Below, one piece after another: positions 1 to 10,900 of a stretch of 17,689 bases of DNA; the stretch's first letter is position 1; every line of letters starts with the position of its first letter. The notes under the pieces are model-generated. The model was not told where the DNA came from and made no database searches. It saw nothing but the letters and a program-made list of their open reading frames with translations. Source of the DNA: Echinostoma caproni (Eukaryota; Platyhelminthes; Trematoda; Plagiorchiida; Echinostomatidae); contig UZAN01045498.1 in the NCBI GenBank assembly GCA_900618425.1, positions 1 through 17,689 of the forward strand, given 5' to 3'. Position numbers and translations under genes: made by a program.

Positions 1-12
1 TCTTCCATTGTC

Positions 13-70
13 CACGCATACACACAGACGCACACACAGACGCACACACACACACACACACACACACATA
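13..70. repeat. (CA)n microsatellite, interrupted
   Basis: Runs of CA dinucleotides broken by CAGACG interruptions near the left end of the window, with the longest pure run at about 43-68. The interruptions suggest an old, partly decayed array. Confidence 0.95.
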
Positions 71-540
71 CTCACAAACAGCAATAGTCACAATTTTATC
101 ATCTGTTTTCAAATGTTGATTTTCTTTGCACGTATATGTGTATCCTGTCCCCGCCCGTTTGTTCCAACATAGAGTGTGCTGTATTTGAGCGTGCTCTTTG
201 AGGAAATCACTTGTCCTAAAACCGTACCGTATCGCTTCGGAGTATGAGTCATCGAGCTGTCTGGGATCACCTTATTTGATGTTCCAAGTCGAACGACTAC
301 CGAAATGCGTCTATTTAAATTTGTGCTTCCTATCTGTATGATCATTAGTTCAGTGTTCACAATATTATTATGAAAGATTTAACGGTGACGATCAAAACCA
401 AACGCTGTGATGACTGGAGTATACCACTGAGTTAGCGGTGTGCTGTTAAAAGATCCCCACATCCTACTATTTCCACTAATATTTGGTCGGTCATTGAACC
501 ATGTCAAGTTCATGCTAGAACAGAAGTAATGCATCCATGC

Positions 541-715
541 GAGTGGTGGTGGCCCGATGGTAACATCACCAAATTATCACCCCGGGTGTTTGTTCGAATC
601 CCACCACCACCCCCTAACTTTCCCCACCGTGTATTAAATGGCAGCCCTTGGATTGGCCGCTTCCCCCTTCCTGAAAATTGTACCATTACATATTCAATAA
701 AAGGAAGGAAAAACT
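541..715 (+). mobile_element. tRNA-derived SINE, decayed
   Basis: A Pol III-type internal promoter is visible: an A-box-like TGGCCCGATGG at 550-560 and a B-box-like TGTTCGAATCC at 591-601, about 30 bases apart. A GGTGGTG run before the A box can pair with CACCACC after the T arm as an acceptor stem, but the T stem has two mismatches, so it is tRNA-like rather than a working tRNA. A non-tRNA body follows and ends in an A-rich tail with TCAATAAAAGGAAGG near 694-708. No convincing target-site duplication was found, so the ends are approximate. Old SINE copy, or a tRNA pseudogene with unrelated 3' flank. Confidence 0.5.
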
Positions 716-769
716 TAAGAAAAGTGATTTCATTTCAGTTGTTTGTAGTTCCTGCTATTGACGATTAGA

Positions 770-2395
770 TAAACAATAAACGTTTGCCAATAGCAATCTC
801 GTCGATTTGAACCATCCAATACGTTTGGTTGTAAGAGAAAAATCGAAGAGCAGATCAGCGCTAACTGCTGAAAAAAGTGAATTGCGGTGCGATATGACTG
901 AAGCCGGTCTGAGGTATAATGTGCGAGCAGTTCATTACTGATGATTGCCGTCTCCACGCCCAACCGAATGACATGCTCATTTTTCCTTTAGAGCCAAAGG
1001 CCTTTTCTCTCCGTTAAGCGTAAGAAACGTTGGGAAGCGCCTTAAATACAACAAAGCGTGTTTGTCTGATTCTGGACTACATTCCATAAGTCGGTTGTAG
1101 TATCCAATCTGAAACCGTGCGGCCCAAATAGAAACTGAACAACTACATAGATAATGGAACACAATAGACAGAGGCCTGGATGACCGATGAGCTTGTTTTG
1201 TACATATTATTTAAGCCCTTGTCAATAAAAGGAATTATCAATCCTGTGGCCTTTCCCTCGCCTCTCGGTGTTGCGTGAAAGTGCCAGCGTGACTCAGTGC
1301 TTACCTAACGTCCGTGATTTCTGATCAGTGATTCGTATTCCGTGTTCATTGCGTGCTACTAATGCTATCTATACAATTNATTTGCCGAATACACAAGTGC
1401 ATGCATTTGTGTATTTGGATCTACAGATGTGGAGCTTTTTCAATATAGTCCTTAAAATCCATCATTCGCTGGTTAATAAACTACCAATCCATGCACGACG
1501 ACTAGGATATTAGCAATTCGCGTTTACACCAATTAATCACTGTATATATCACCAGTTCGGTACCATTATTATGTGTAAAAAATCATATCTCACATTACTG
1601 AGGTTTAATTTTATCCTGGGAACGGATGTACAATTCACATGAATCACAAGTAGTATGTTCCGAAGAACTTCGTCCTATTCAAGACCAAGGAAAGATGGAA
1701 TTAAAAGCTTGAAAAAACTGTACACCAGGTTCGGGCTACTTCGGTCTCAACAGTAATGCAAACCCCTGGAAGCAACTGCGGATCAAATACTTAGGTATAT
1801 GGTTTGTGATCCGGGATCAAGAAAGGTTCGGTGGCGCATGCCGGTCAAAACGGGTAAGGTGGAAACTCGTCGACATACCACGTCCCTAATGGCCAAAACC
1901 AATTTTTGCCGACTCCTGAGTCCTTGTGGTTGACCAGCTCACTCGATATCTGGAGGGACTGGAAACAACGGAAGAAACCATCAAATGATAAGTTAGAATT
2001 ACGTATTCGATAATCCAGACATTTCTGGGATGTAACGGTTCACCATAACTCTCAGTTACCAAACTTAGAAGGCATTCTGATAACTCTATACTTCACAATC
2101 TACACAGCCAACTGATATTCTACTGATCGCGATTTGATTCCTCCCTCATCCAAAGCAGATCTTTTTGACCCCTGATATACATATTACTGATATACCGGCA
2201 TCAATGCGACCTAATGAAAAAGAGCTTTTGGTTTAATTTCACGAACCACAGCACCGTGCGTTTGTGCTAGATTGATATGTCGACAATCGTACTCCTCATC
2301 AGCATCCAATAACATTGGGGGAAAGCGTTTGCTAATGTGTCGAAATGAATTTAGATGCACTGCAATGTTGAAAGTTTAAACTGCTTGTGATTTTC
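770..2395. other. unassigned stretch
   Basis: No gene, tRNA or confident mobile element was recognised. A 1328-1513 plus-strand frame of 61 codons contains an N and resembles no family. The 1222-1234 motif repeats the end of the SINE at 694-706. A plus-strand stretch at about 1675-1930 has long open pieces broken by stops and could be a very decayed transposon. A possible minus-strand exon lies at 2211-2359 and is listed separately. Confidence 0.5.
2211..2359 (-). CDS. possible orphan exon, unknown product
   Basis: On the minus strand an acceptor-like TTGCAG is followed by an open frame of about 49 codons ending in TAG at 2213-2211. It includes PPMLLDADEEYD and INLAQTHGAVVREIKPK, with codon choice that looks coding. 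No matching donor, upstream exon or nearby polyadenylation signal was found. It could be a terminal exon of another gene, a mobile-element fragment, or chance. The family is not recognised. Confidence 0.22.
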
Positions 2396-2397
2396 AG

Positions 2398-2418
2398 TTT
2401 ATTATTATTATTATTATT
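2398..2418. repeat. (TTA)n microsatellite
   Basis: About seven TTA repeats directly abut the 5' edge of the CR1-like LINE fragment. It may mark the insertion target or have grown at the junction. Confidence 0.85.
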
Positions 2419-2430
2419 GTGATTATTGTT

Positions 2431-4790
2431 ATTACTATTGGTATTCCTGACGCAGCCCCGGATTCGTCATGGTGTTCATTAAAATTCTCCAAAAACGACA
2501 GATGTCTGGTTGATGTCGTGTATAGACTTTCCACACCTTCAGACTCAGCCAACGAGATTCCGTTGCAAACCATGATGAATGCATTATCACTATGGTTCAC
2601 CCATGTCCTCATAATGGGTGATTTTAGCTTTCCCAATCTCTTCAGAACGAGAAATTCCAGACCGAGATTCGAGAGACGATTATCCCAGTTCATTGGCTTG
2701 CACCCATTGTACAAACACGTAACAGAACCCACCACATTTGAAATAGATCACGTACCATCAGCACCGTATTTAGTGCTGTCTAACGAGGAGCTGATGGTGG
2801 AATCTGTCAATGTCACGTCTCCACTAGAACGTACTTTGATTATATGGGCTACGCCTCTACCCAGGAAAACAGAGCGAGCAGTACTCGTACCATCATATAC
2901 TACAAAAAGCTGCAAAAGCTGGCAATACTAAATCAATGGGTCCTACCAGAAGGTGATCACGATCCGTCGGTGGGATGGAAGAGCTTCACTGACTATCTTA
3001 CCGAAATTGTAACGGCTGCAACAAGTATAAAACTAAATCTAAAACTCGACAGCCATTCATTCGCAGTCAAACAAAGAAGTGGATAGAGCAAAGGCAGTAC
3101 AGAAGCTGTCGATCCATAGAAACTGGGAATACTTATTCCTTAATGCGAAATCAGTGTACCAAGTTTGTACGAGAGAGCAAATTAATGTATCAAGAATCCC
3201 TGGCTCGAAAAGTTATTTCTGATCTGAAACTGTTGTTAAAACATAACAACTCTGCAAGGAAGGTGAAATGGGGAATACCAGTAGTGAGATAGTCTGGATA
3301 TGTTTCAACCACTACTCTTGAAGCAGCAGAGTTCCTCAAGTCCAATCAGGTGATCACTGCAACAACACAAAGCATTACAGATTTCAAGCAAAATACCCTG
3401 TATACCGTACCCGTCAATAGTTAACATGGTTTTTGACGGTGAAATGGCCAAAGCAAAACTGCTAACTTTGCGTAATAATTCATCTCAAGACGCTGATAAT
3501 ATGCATCCTCGGACTCTGATCTCGTTAGCCATTGACATTTTCGAACCTCTGGCTGTTCTTTACCAAATGATTTTCCGCAGCCATGTAAGGAAGGGGTGAT
3601 GTCTCCATTTACAAATGGGGCTCTCGCAGTGAACCCGCCAACTTTCGCCCTGTTACACTTCTTCCGATACTGTCGAAAGCCCTGAAGGCTAACGTGGCAG
3701 ATCTGTTGATGGAGTATCTGGAGATGCATGAGGTTTTGTCTCCAACCCGGAACGGATTTCCTCACAAACGTTCGTGCACCACAAATCTACTTTTCGCAGG
3801 AGTTGAGTGGACAAAATCCGTCGAGGCAGGTCAGCCATTGGATATAGTATACTTGGACTTCTCTTAAGCATTTGATCGAGTAAACCACCAAATGCTATTA
3901 CGAAAACTCTACAACTACGAAGTAAGAGGTTTAGTTCTGGACTGGAGCAAAGAGTTTTTTCATGTCAGTTCGTGTTGGTGATTCATTATCAGAGCCCATC
4001 ACCGCTTCCCGAGGGGTTTCTCAAGGATCCATACTGGGGCCTCGTCTCTTACTGGCATTTATAAACGACCTGCCACATGTCCTTTGGTCTAATACATTGC
4101 TATTTGTGGAAGATGCTGAGATCTGGAAAACTGTATGACATGCAGAAGATTATATAGCACTCCAACAAACGATCAATGCAGTCCACCAATGGTCAGTCGC
4201 CAATAACACCGAGTTCAACCTTTCCAAATACAGAGTTATTTCCATGCGGACTAACACTCGTTTCTCCCATGCTCTGGGGAACCAAATGCTACCACATTCC
4301 ACTGATGAAAGGGATTTGGGAGTTATGGCACAGGAGGACATAGGATGTTCCACGCATTGTGCCAGAGAATCATTCATGGTTTTAAACCAGGTTGGACTAA
4401 TCAGCATTCGTTCGACTACACACGGAGTATGCCGTTCAAGTATGGAATCCATACTGAGAAAGACTGCAAATATTGGGGTTCTACTCATCTCAATGTCGCC
4501 AACTTCCGGGGGACCTAATCTTCGCCTATCACATACTGCTTCAACCCAACCACCCTTGCCGTTCTATGCTAACTTTATCTCAAAATGATCACCTCAGGGG
4601 AAATCTACTAAAGGTAAGAGCCCAGAACAGCCACCTTGATTACTGGCATCACTGGTTTACAATCAGACTGTGCGGAGTATGGAGCTCTCTTTCATTCCGT
4701 GTAGTGTGTGCTCCTACAGTTAAACTATTGAAAAGCACTGAAACACTTGAAATTTCAACATCCGTAAGTAATTATGAAGTATGATCAACT
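2431..4790 (+). pseudogene. 5'-truncated CR1-like LINE, inactive
   Basis: Non-LTR retrotransposon relic in sense order. The apurinic-type endonuclease part (about 2440-2850) shows SSWCSLK, VVYR and MGDFSFPN, where the usual GDFN has become GDFS, then HVTEPTTF. The reverse transcriptase (about 3427-4250) shows FRPVTLLPILSKAL, then YLDFS-stop-AFDRVNH with TAA at 3865-3867. VRVGDS and RGVSQGSILGP follow. The catalytic F-A-D-D is F-V-E-D at 4103-4114, so the first aspartate is lost. The CR1 C-terminal signature (PGDLIFAYHIL, NHPCRSMLTLS, HLRGNLLKVRAQNS, FTIRLCGVWSSL) runs from 4490 to about 4760 in a shifted frame. Stops at 2929, 3865 and near 4137, and frameshifts near 3590, 3950 and 4450, rule out activity. 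The 5' end starts inside the endonuclease, as is usual for incomplete reverse transcription. Assignment to CR1 rather than another Jockey-group clade rests on the C-terminal motifs. Confidence 0.93.
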
Positions 4791-4943
4791 TTAGCTCTGT
4801 TGAATCGCCCATAATAAAACTGTGACTTTGATGTTATTAATGGTTTTACTACAGTGCATGGTTAGAAAGAAAATCAAAATCTCACAAAGTGTGTTGTTGT
4901 TGTGAAAAATAACAACTGCGGGTGCATTTCCTATCTTTCTTAG

Positions 4944-4979
4944 GTAAATGGAAATTGTGCTCCCCGATGCACTGGGACG
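4944..4979 (+). CDS. exon 1 of micro-exon-type gene (36 nt)
   Basis: A strong pyrimidine tract ending in CTTTCTTAG precedes the exon. It encodes KWKLCSPMHWD and ends at GACG followed by GCAAGTA, a good match to the minor GC donor class. The end falls at the same position as the donors of the related exons 10545-10580 and 12662-12697. TGCTCCCCGATGCA lies 14 bases from the acceptor, and the exon at 10545 has 13 of the same 14 bases at the identical offset. If the GC donor is rejected, the next GT (4984) would break the frame. Joins to 5948 through a GAA codon. Confidence 0.6.
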
Positions 4980-7900
4980 GCAAGTACAGAGAGTTTTCTC
5001 CTTTCTCAGTTATCGCCTGTCACATTGTGTTTTTTATGATGCAGAAAGTTACCCTTAGTTATGTCATGTTTTGCTGATTACCTTCTGACTGGATGTTTTT
5101 CATTACAACTCAATCTGTGTACACCCATCCAGCAAAATAAGGAAGATTATCCGATCCAGATTCGGTCAATTCAGGTTGAGTGACAATGCAATTCGTTGCT
5201 TTGGACCATTGGATGGAAATGTATCATAATTATATCAGAAGGTTCTAGGCTGTCCGAGATGTAACCTCTGACAATGTTCGGTCTACATCGAGTACTCTTA
5301 CCCTTCGACGCGAAAAAAAACTCATAAACGGTGGCCTACACACGAGAAAAAGGATTGATAAATGAACCAGACTGGTTCGATACCGAATGCCTAGTGATAG
5401 GACTGATCCCTGCAGTTACATAGGTCTCATTCGCTTTGTGCAAAACCAACTCAAAATAAAGCCAAATGAGACTACACCCCTCTCCCCAAGAATATTTATG
5501 GAAAGCTGAATGACCATTTCAACCGTCATTCAATTTATGACTGACCCAGCGCCGCATCGCTTATATATAATCGGAAGAAATTAATGCTTATCAAGTAGTA
5601 CAATGCACCAGAAAGGGGCACATAAGAACCTGCGCGTTTTAATGGAGTACGACTATGTTCCGCTTCCGGAGCCTCATAGTCTACTGACTCAATTTTGACA
5701 TGAAATAAAACATCGGATAACCCAGAGAGGTTCCACTACGTTAGGCAGTAAGCACGTACAGGCTGACTTCAGTTATCAAATGACACAAATGTGCATCACA
5801 ATAAGGGTTTTCTGTTTGAGTCGCAGTTATTGTTCACGGTTAATCATATGTTTGTGATATCTACCTTCTCGATCTTGATCTTAAAATATTTTCCTTAATT
5901 TGTTTTTTTTAATTATTTTTCCATTTCGGAACCTACACTGCACATAGAACTGAGAGGATCCTCCGATCAGAAGTGTTTACGCATAGCTAGCAAATGTAAG
6001 TTTGTCCGTTCTTGTGTTCAAGTGCAGGCATTCGTTCAAACAAGAAGTATGTTTCAGGAGTCTCACGTAAGGCATTTAGGCCAACACGGTGTGAAATTAG
6101 GCTCATTTTCAGTTATTAGTAAGCATACACAAGATTGAATGTGCCCAACAATATGAAGACTGAGGATGAGAAATTACAGTTCTACTGGGTCCAATTTGGA
6201 TCCGAGCTTGTTCACGTGAGCCAAATGGACCGCAGTATGAAACGTTCAAGGGATTTCACACCTTTTGGGAAGAAGACTCTGTTCACGGAAGGATAGATCC
6301 TTCTACCAAGTTCTTCATGGGACACGGGGGTTTCTGTCGATCTGTATAGTTATGACCTCGGACAAGGTTAGGATGTGGTGTGTGTGTGTGTGTGTGTGTG
6401 TGCTTCACCGCGCTCAGTTGCCAACATGGAACCTAGAACATTGATTAAAATGGGTTCTCCGCATGCACCATCTGATTCAATTTACTTCTAATTGTCTTAA
6501 TAGTCCCTGATCTCAGCCGAACTGGGAGGTGTTCATGAACGCAATCAGATGGGCGCCTGGTGGTGCAGACAATGCATCCAGTACCATAGGAACAGATGAA
6601 AGTGTGTATATCCTCAAAAAGTGGCTGTAGAATTCGACATGCTATCCTTCAATCGAAAACGCAATTGTTTTGGATGTAAATACCATCTTTGTTTGTGTAG
6701 GAGAAGGATCGATTGCTTGCAACTGCAAGCCTTCATTAACTAATTTCTGCCTCTGTATTTTCTATCAGTACCATTTACAGGCTTCCTAACAGTCCTTATT
6801 TGCTTAAGTATGGCCGAATGTTTTTGAACTAACTTGTGCGCAAACAGTTCCATTTTGCCGTTTTTTATGAAATAAACTCCGTGAGGGGTGAAGTTTGTTG
6901 TCCGCCATGTCCANNGTCCACCGTGCATACTGTCTCTGTTCTATTCACTAAAGATCCTAATGGATGCTTTCTTTGAGTTGGGACGAAACAATAAATGTGG
7001 ACATAGCTTTTCTGGGCACCGCAAACTGCATGGAACCACCACTATGGCGGTATTCACATATGTCTGGAAACCCTGGAGGATTGTCTTTTTCTGTTACCAT
7101 AGTGAACTGTAAATTTGGACGGAGAGTATGGAAATCCTCTAGCAACCGATTTGAGTCCATGCTCCATGCGCACAGTACATTGCCAACATTTGGATTGTGT
7201 AAGGTGCGCTTTGTGAAAGAGGACTAAAGAAGATGATGTTCATATTTTTCCATAAAAATATCGGAAAATAATGGTTATAACATTTAATTCACAGCACCTT
7301 CACCCTTCTAACAATATATTTCACCACTGACAAAAATAAATTATATACGAACATGAAAACAGCCATTGTTTCAACTCAACCAGTAACATGCCGGAATCAG
7401 TGTATTCCATCTGAATAAATTCACGTATATAATCAGTGTTCTCACTAATTGATACATTTGTGAACAGTGAATGCAAGTCAATTTACAGTATCTATTTGCC
7501 TTCGTCAAGGATCCCATGACGTGAAAGATCTCTCAGAAACTATGTGATCCATTTGACACTCACACAATAGTGACTAGTCTTATGAAAATTTTATGAGAGA
7601 AAACGAAACAAGATAACGGGTTCAATTGCATCGGTATCCGAAAGACCATAAGCCCGAACACTCTTCAATAACAGAAGTATTTAGTTCCTGAGATAAACGT
7701 GGACAGAGTACAACAACAAAAATTAGGTTGCACCATTTATGCCAAGGCATATTTTGCCGCACCTCAACTAGCATAATACGACAGAAAACCTACGGTTGAT
7801 ATCGTTGAACAATACATCATACTACATACGAATACGACACAGTCAAATCAACAGACTATTATATTAACACGGTCACTGCAATGATAGTGTGTGTCTGACA

Positions 7901-10900
7901 GTTATTTTTGTACACACGGATGAGGTGTACAGTTTATGAATGCAACCGATTCCGCGTGGTTGGTGTTGCCATAAATGATCCTAAATCGGCCTGTCGGGTC
8001 CAGGCTATGATTCGTCATCAACAGATATCAAATGATGGATGACGCAGGTTTTTTGTGTGTTCGGTTTTCTTGGTCAAGAGTGGTGGTTAGTAATAGTGTA
8101 AAATCATTGAGTATATTAGTACTGGGTGATGGGTTTGTGTGGGTTTGAGGGGTCAAATTAAGAAATCACTATTGTTTCGTACATCCAGTTCCAATGACAA
8201 ATTTTATCAGGGCGAGGAAAAAACCACATTTCAGCAGGATAACATGAATTCCCTTATTTCGGGTACTCCCAATCAGCTGCATACGTACAATGACATTCAA
8301 GGTTAAACAACAACAAATACATGATAGATTATCGGACAAATGAACACACCAATTGGACCGATTGCAGGACAGGGGAAAGGTCACACAGTCAACCACGGCG
8401 AGTGGACACATGACGGGGTTCAGCTCTACTAGGACAGGGTAAGATTGGCCACAAAGTCTAATTGTTTACACATATTGGGTTTAAGCCGTCGAATGACGGA
8501 GGTTTCAGCAACTGAAGTAGACGATGGTGTGGTTGTCTGCTTATGATCCCGAAAGACTTGCTAGGCTCCACACACAGGTCACAGTCTAATGCGTGAAGAG
8601 CAATATGGCTTTTAAGAACGTTATTTCTCTTCAGCGCTAGATTCTTCGGAATGTGTTCCGAAATCCTTAAGGACAGCCTTCTCTCAGTTCGTCCAACGTC
8701 CTTGCTTCGGCAATTACACTGGAATAGATAAATACAATATGAGGTAACTTGAGGATCAGGCTTGTCCAAATTTGATTCCACGAGAAGACACTTGGTTTGG
8801 TGCAGAATGATTAGTGAGGTTGCATGAAATGTGTTGTGGGTTATTTGTTTTATGCGTCGCCTTATGCGTCGTCATAAAAGCATTTTGCACAAGAAAATTC
8901 ATTTCTCAATGGAAGCAGAACAAGAAGATCTGATTGCCTCTGATCGCCTCAAGACGGAAAGATTCCTAGATTTGCATTCCACAAGAGTATATGGACGGGG
9001 TGAATATTGACATCTTTGTAGTTTTGTAGAATTCGTAGTCTGCCATAGACTCTCCCAGGAATCGGAGGACGTTGGCATCATCCAGGATTGAAAAAACCAA
9101 GGACCTTTAACCACTGATTTGATGTGATGGGCAAAGAGTGCACAAAACATGCAATCAAATCCAATGTAGATGCTGCGGATGTTGTCACTTAGTAACAAAG
9201 ATAGGTGTTAGTTCAAATTGTTGTTTGGCAGAATTGAAGTTTGTATGTCGATTGTGAAAGTTCAGTACCTTTGGTGGGATTCGAGCCCACGCATGGACTC
9301 CGCAACGCTTTGTACGCGCACGCTCTACCAGCTGAGCTACTAGCTCAGCTGGTACATCTACTGAAATTTTCACAATCGACAAACAAAGATAGGTTTGTTG
9401 GTATGCAAACGTTGTGATATATTCTTCCAGGATGTCATTTAGAGTTTGGAATTAGTAGTGGTTCGGATTCACCTGCAGTGATAAAATGATGTGCAAGAGA
9501 CAAACCCCCAATTTCAGGCAAATAGAACAGGAGTTCGGCAAACAACATGCACTCATATACGGGTAAACTGGTAATATGTATAACATACCTCAAGTTATGA
9601 GCAATTCGGCTAAAAAACAGAGAGTGTAATCAAAATGGAACGGGATACCTAGTCAGGCCACACCGTAGGGACCGTCAGACCAAAGAATAAGGAAGGTAAA
9701 ACGAAACCCAATGGTTAAAAGAAGTAAACTGACCAATCACAACCACTCAGTTTCGGGGGTCGTTGTGTGTTGGTAATGTGGTTAGGAACTCGGCAATAGA
9801 TACGGGATAAATAAGAAAGAACAGATCGAACTGGTCTCGATAAAACGGGAGTTCACAAGCAAGCGGAGATTTCGGTAAGGCACAATTTGAAACAAAATCC
9901 ATGCGGAATGAGTAAATTTCAGTCACATGAGTCATAAGTTCCGACATGTCACCAGAATGCACCATTATGTGAAGATCAGATATCTTCTCAGGGAGATGGA
10001 GAGGCATGAATAGGGCTGGAGTAAGACAGACATACGAATAGTTTTGTGAGTGAACAGGTGTCAACATGAAAATTATTGCGTTAGAACTGTGTCAAGGTCA
10101 ATTAGTTTGCTGAGCAGTGAATATGCAAGGGTCTAAGAGCGATGATTAGGCTGTTACCTAAATGCACCTACCACAATATTGGATGGGGGGAGGATGGAAG
10201 GAGTACAGGTGCGATTGTACAAACTGAGTGAATGCTTCAATGGCCCAGTGAGTTTTTCCAAACTGGTTAATCTTTACAAACAGAGAACTGCAAACAAGTC
10301 TTTTGCATTGTCTTTGCGTATTTCATTTTGCAATAGTAATAGGTTAGGCTTTTACTGGGTTACATCACATGTATGATGATTATACTCCACAGAGTTAGTG
10401 TGATAGTTGCCTTGTTCGATATTCAGATATATCGGTTAATCACTGTTCAGGCAGATAAATGGGGTATTGCAATCAACACGTTTAACTGTTGCCCGGTTAC
10501 TTGCGGTGATTAAGAAGCTTACAGAGATCTTTTTTTTGTGTTAGATCGGCGGAACGTATGCTCACCGATGCATTTTAAAGGTAATTTATTGAAAATTCCC
10601 AACAGTTTCTTGGTTTCTGGCTTAGCCACTGACACTTCATATTGCTNCACGAAAGTATTGTCCAAGGCAATGCGATTTGCGCAATTTATGTTTTATTTGT
10701 CATCTATTACGCTCAAATTCAGATCAAAAAACAACATGTAACCGTCTAACTATAATCAACGTGCATCTACCTGAAACGCTTCTGCTATTCCAAAAACCAG
10801 ATTCCTTTAAAATTTCCTTCAAAATTCATTCCTACAGAAGTAGTTGAAACGGCGGACAAGAAGCGATTGGGGCTTGCAACAAGTGGTAAGTTAATTATAC

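Noticed and set aside
992..1019. Small exon between TTTCCTTTAG and GTAAGA
   Set aside because: 28 nt and not symmetric; the phase-1 frame hits TAA, so it does not belong to the gene model.
2240..2304. CTGATGA on the minus strand as a second hammerhead
   Set aside because: The sequence after it cannot form stem II with the only nearby GAAA, and stem I does not pair.
5352..5380. GGTTCGATACC, perfect B box consensus
   Set aside because: The T stem and A box do not fit a tRNA or SINE; one such match in this length is not surprising.
6153..6296. 47-codon plus-strand frame starting MKTEDEKLQFYW
   Set aside because: Looks coding, but has no usable donor or acceptor in the frame of the gene and ends in a stop; too short to claim.
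8345..8440. Plus-strand exon ending at GTAAGA
   Set aside because: In the frame of the gene it meets TAG before the donor.
9747..10067. 106-codon minus-strand frame
   Set aside because: No recognisable motif, signal or splice context; likely chance or decayed repeat.
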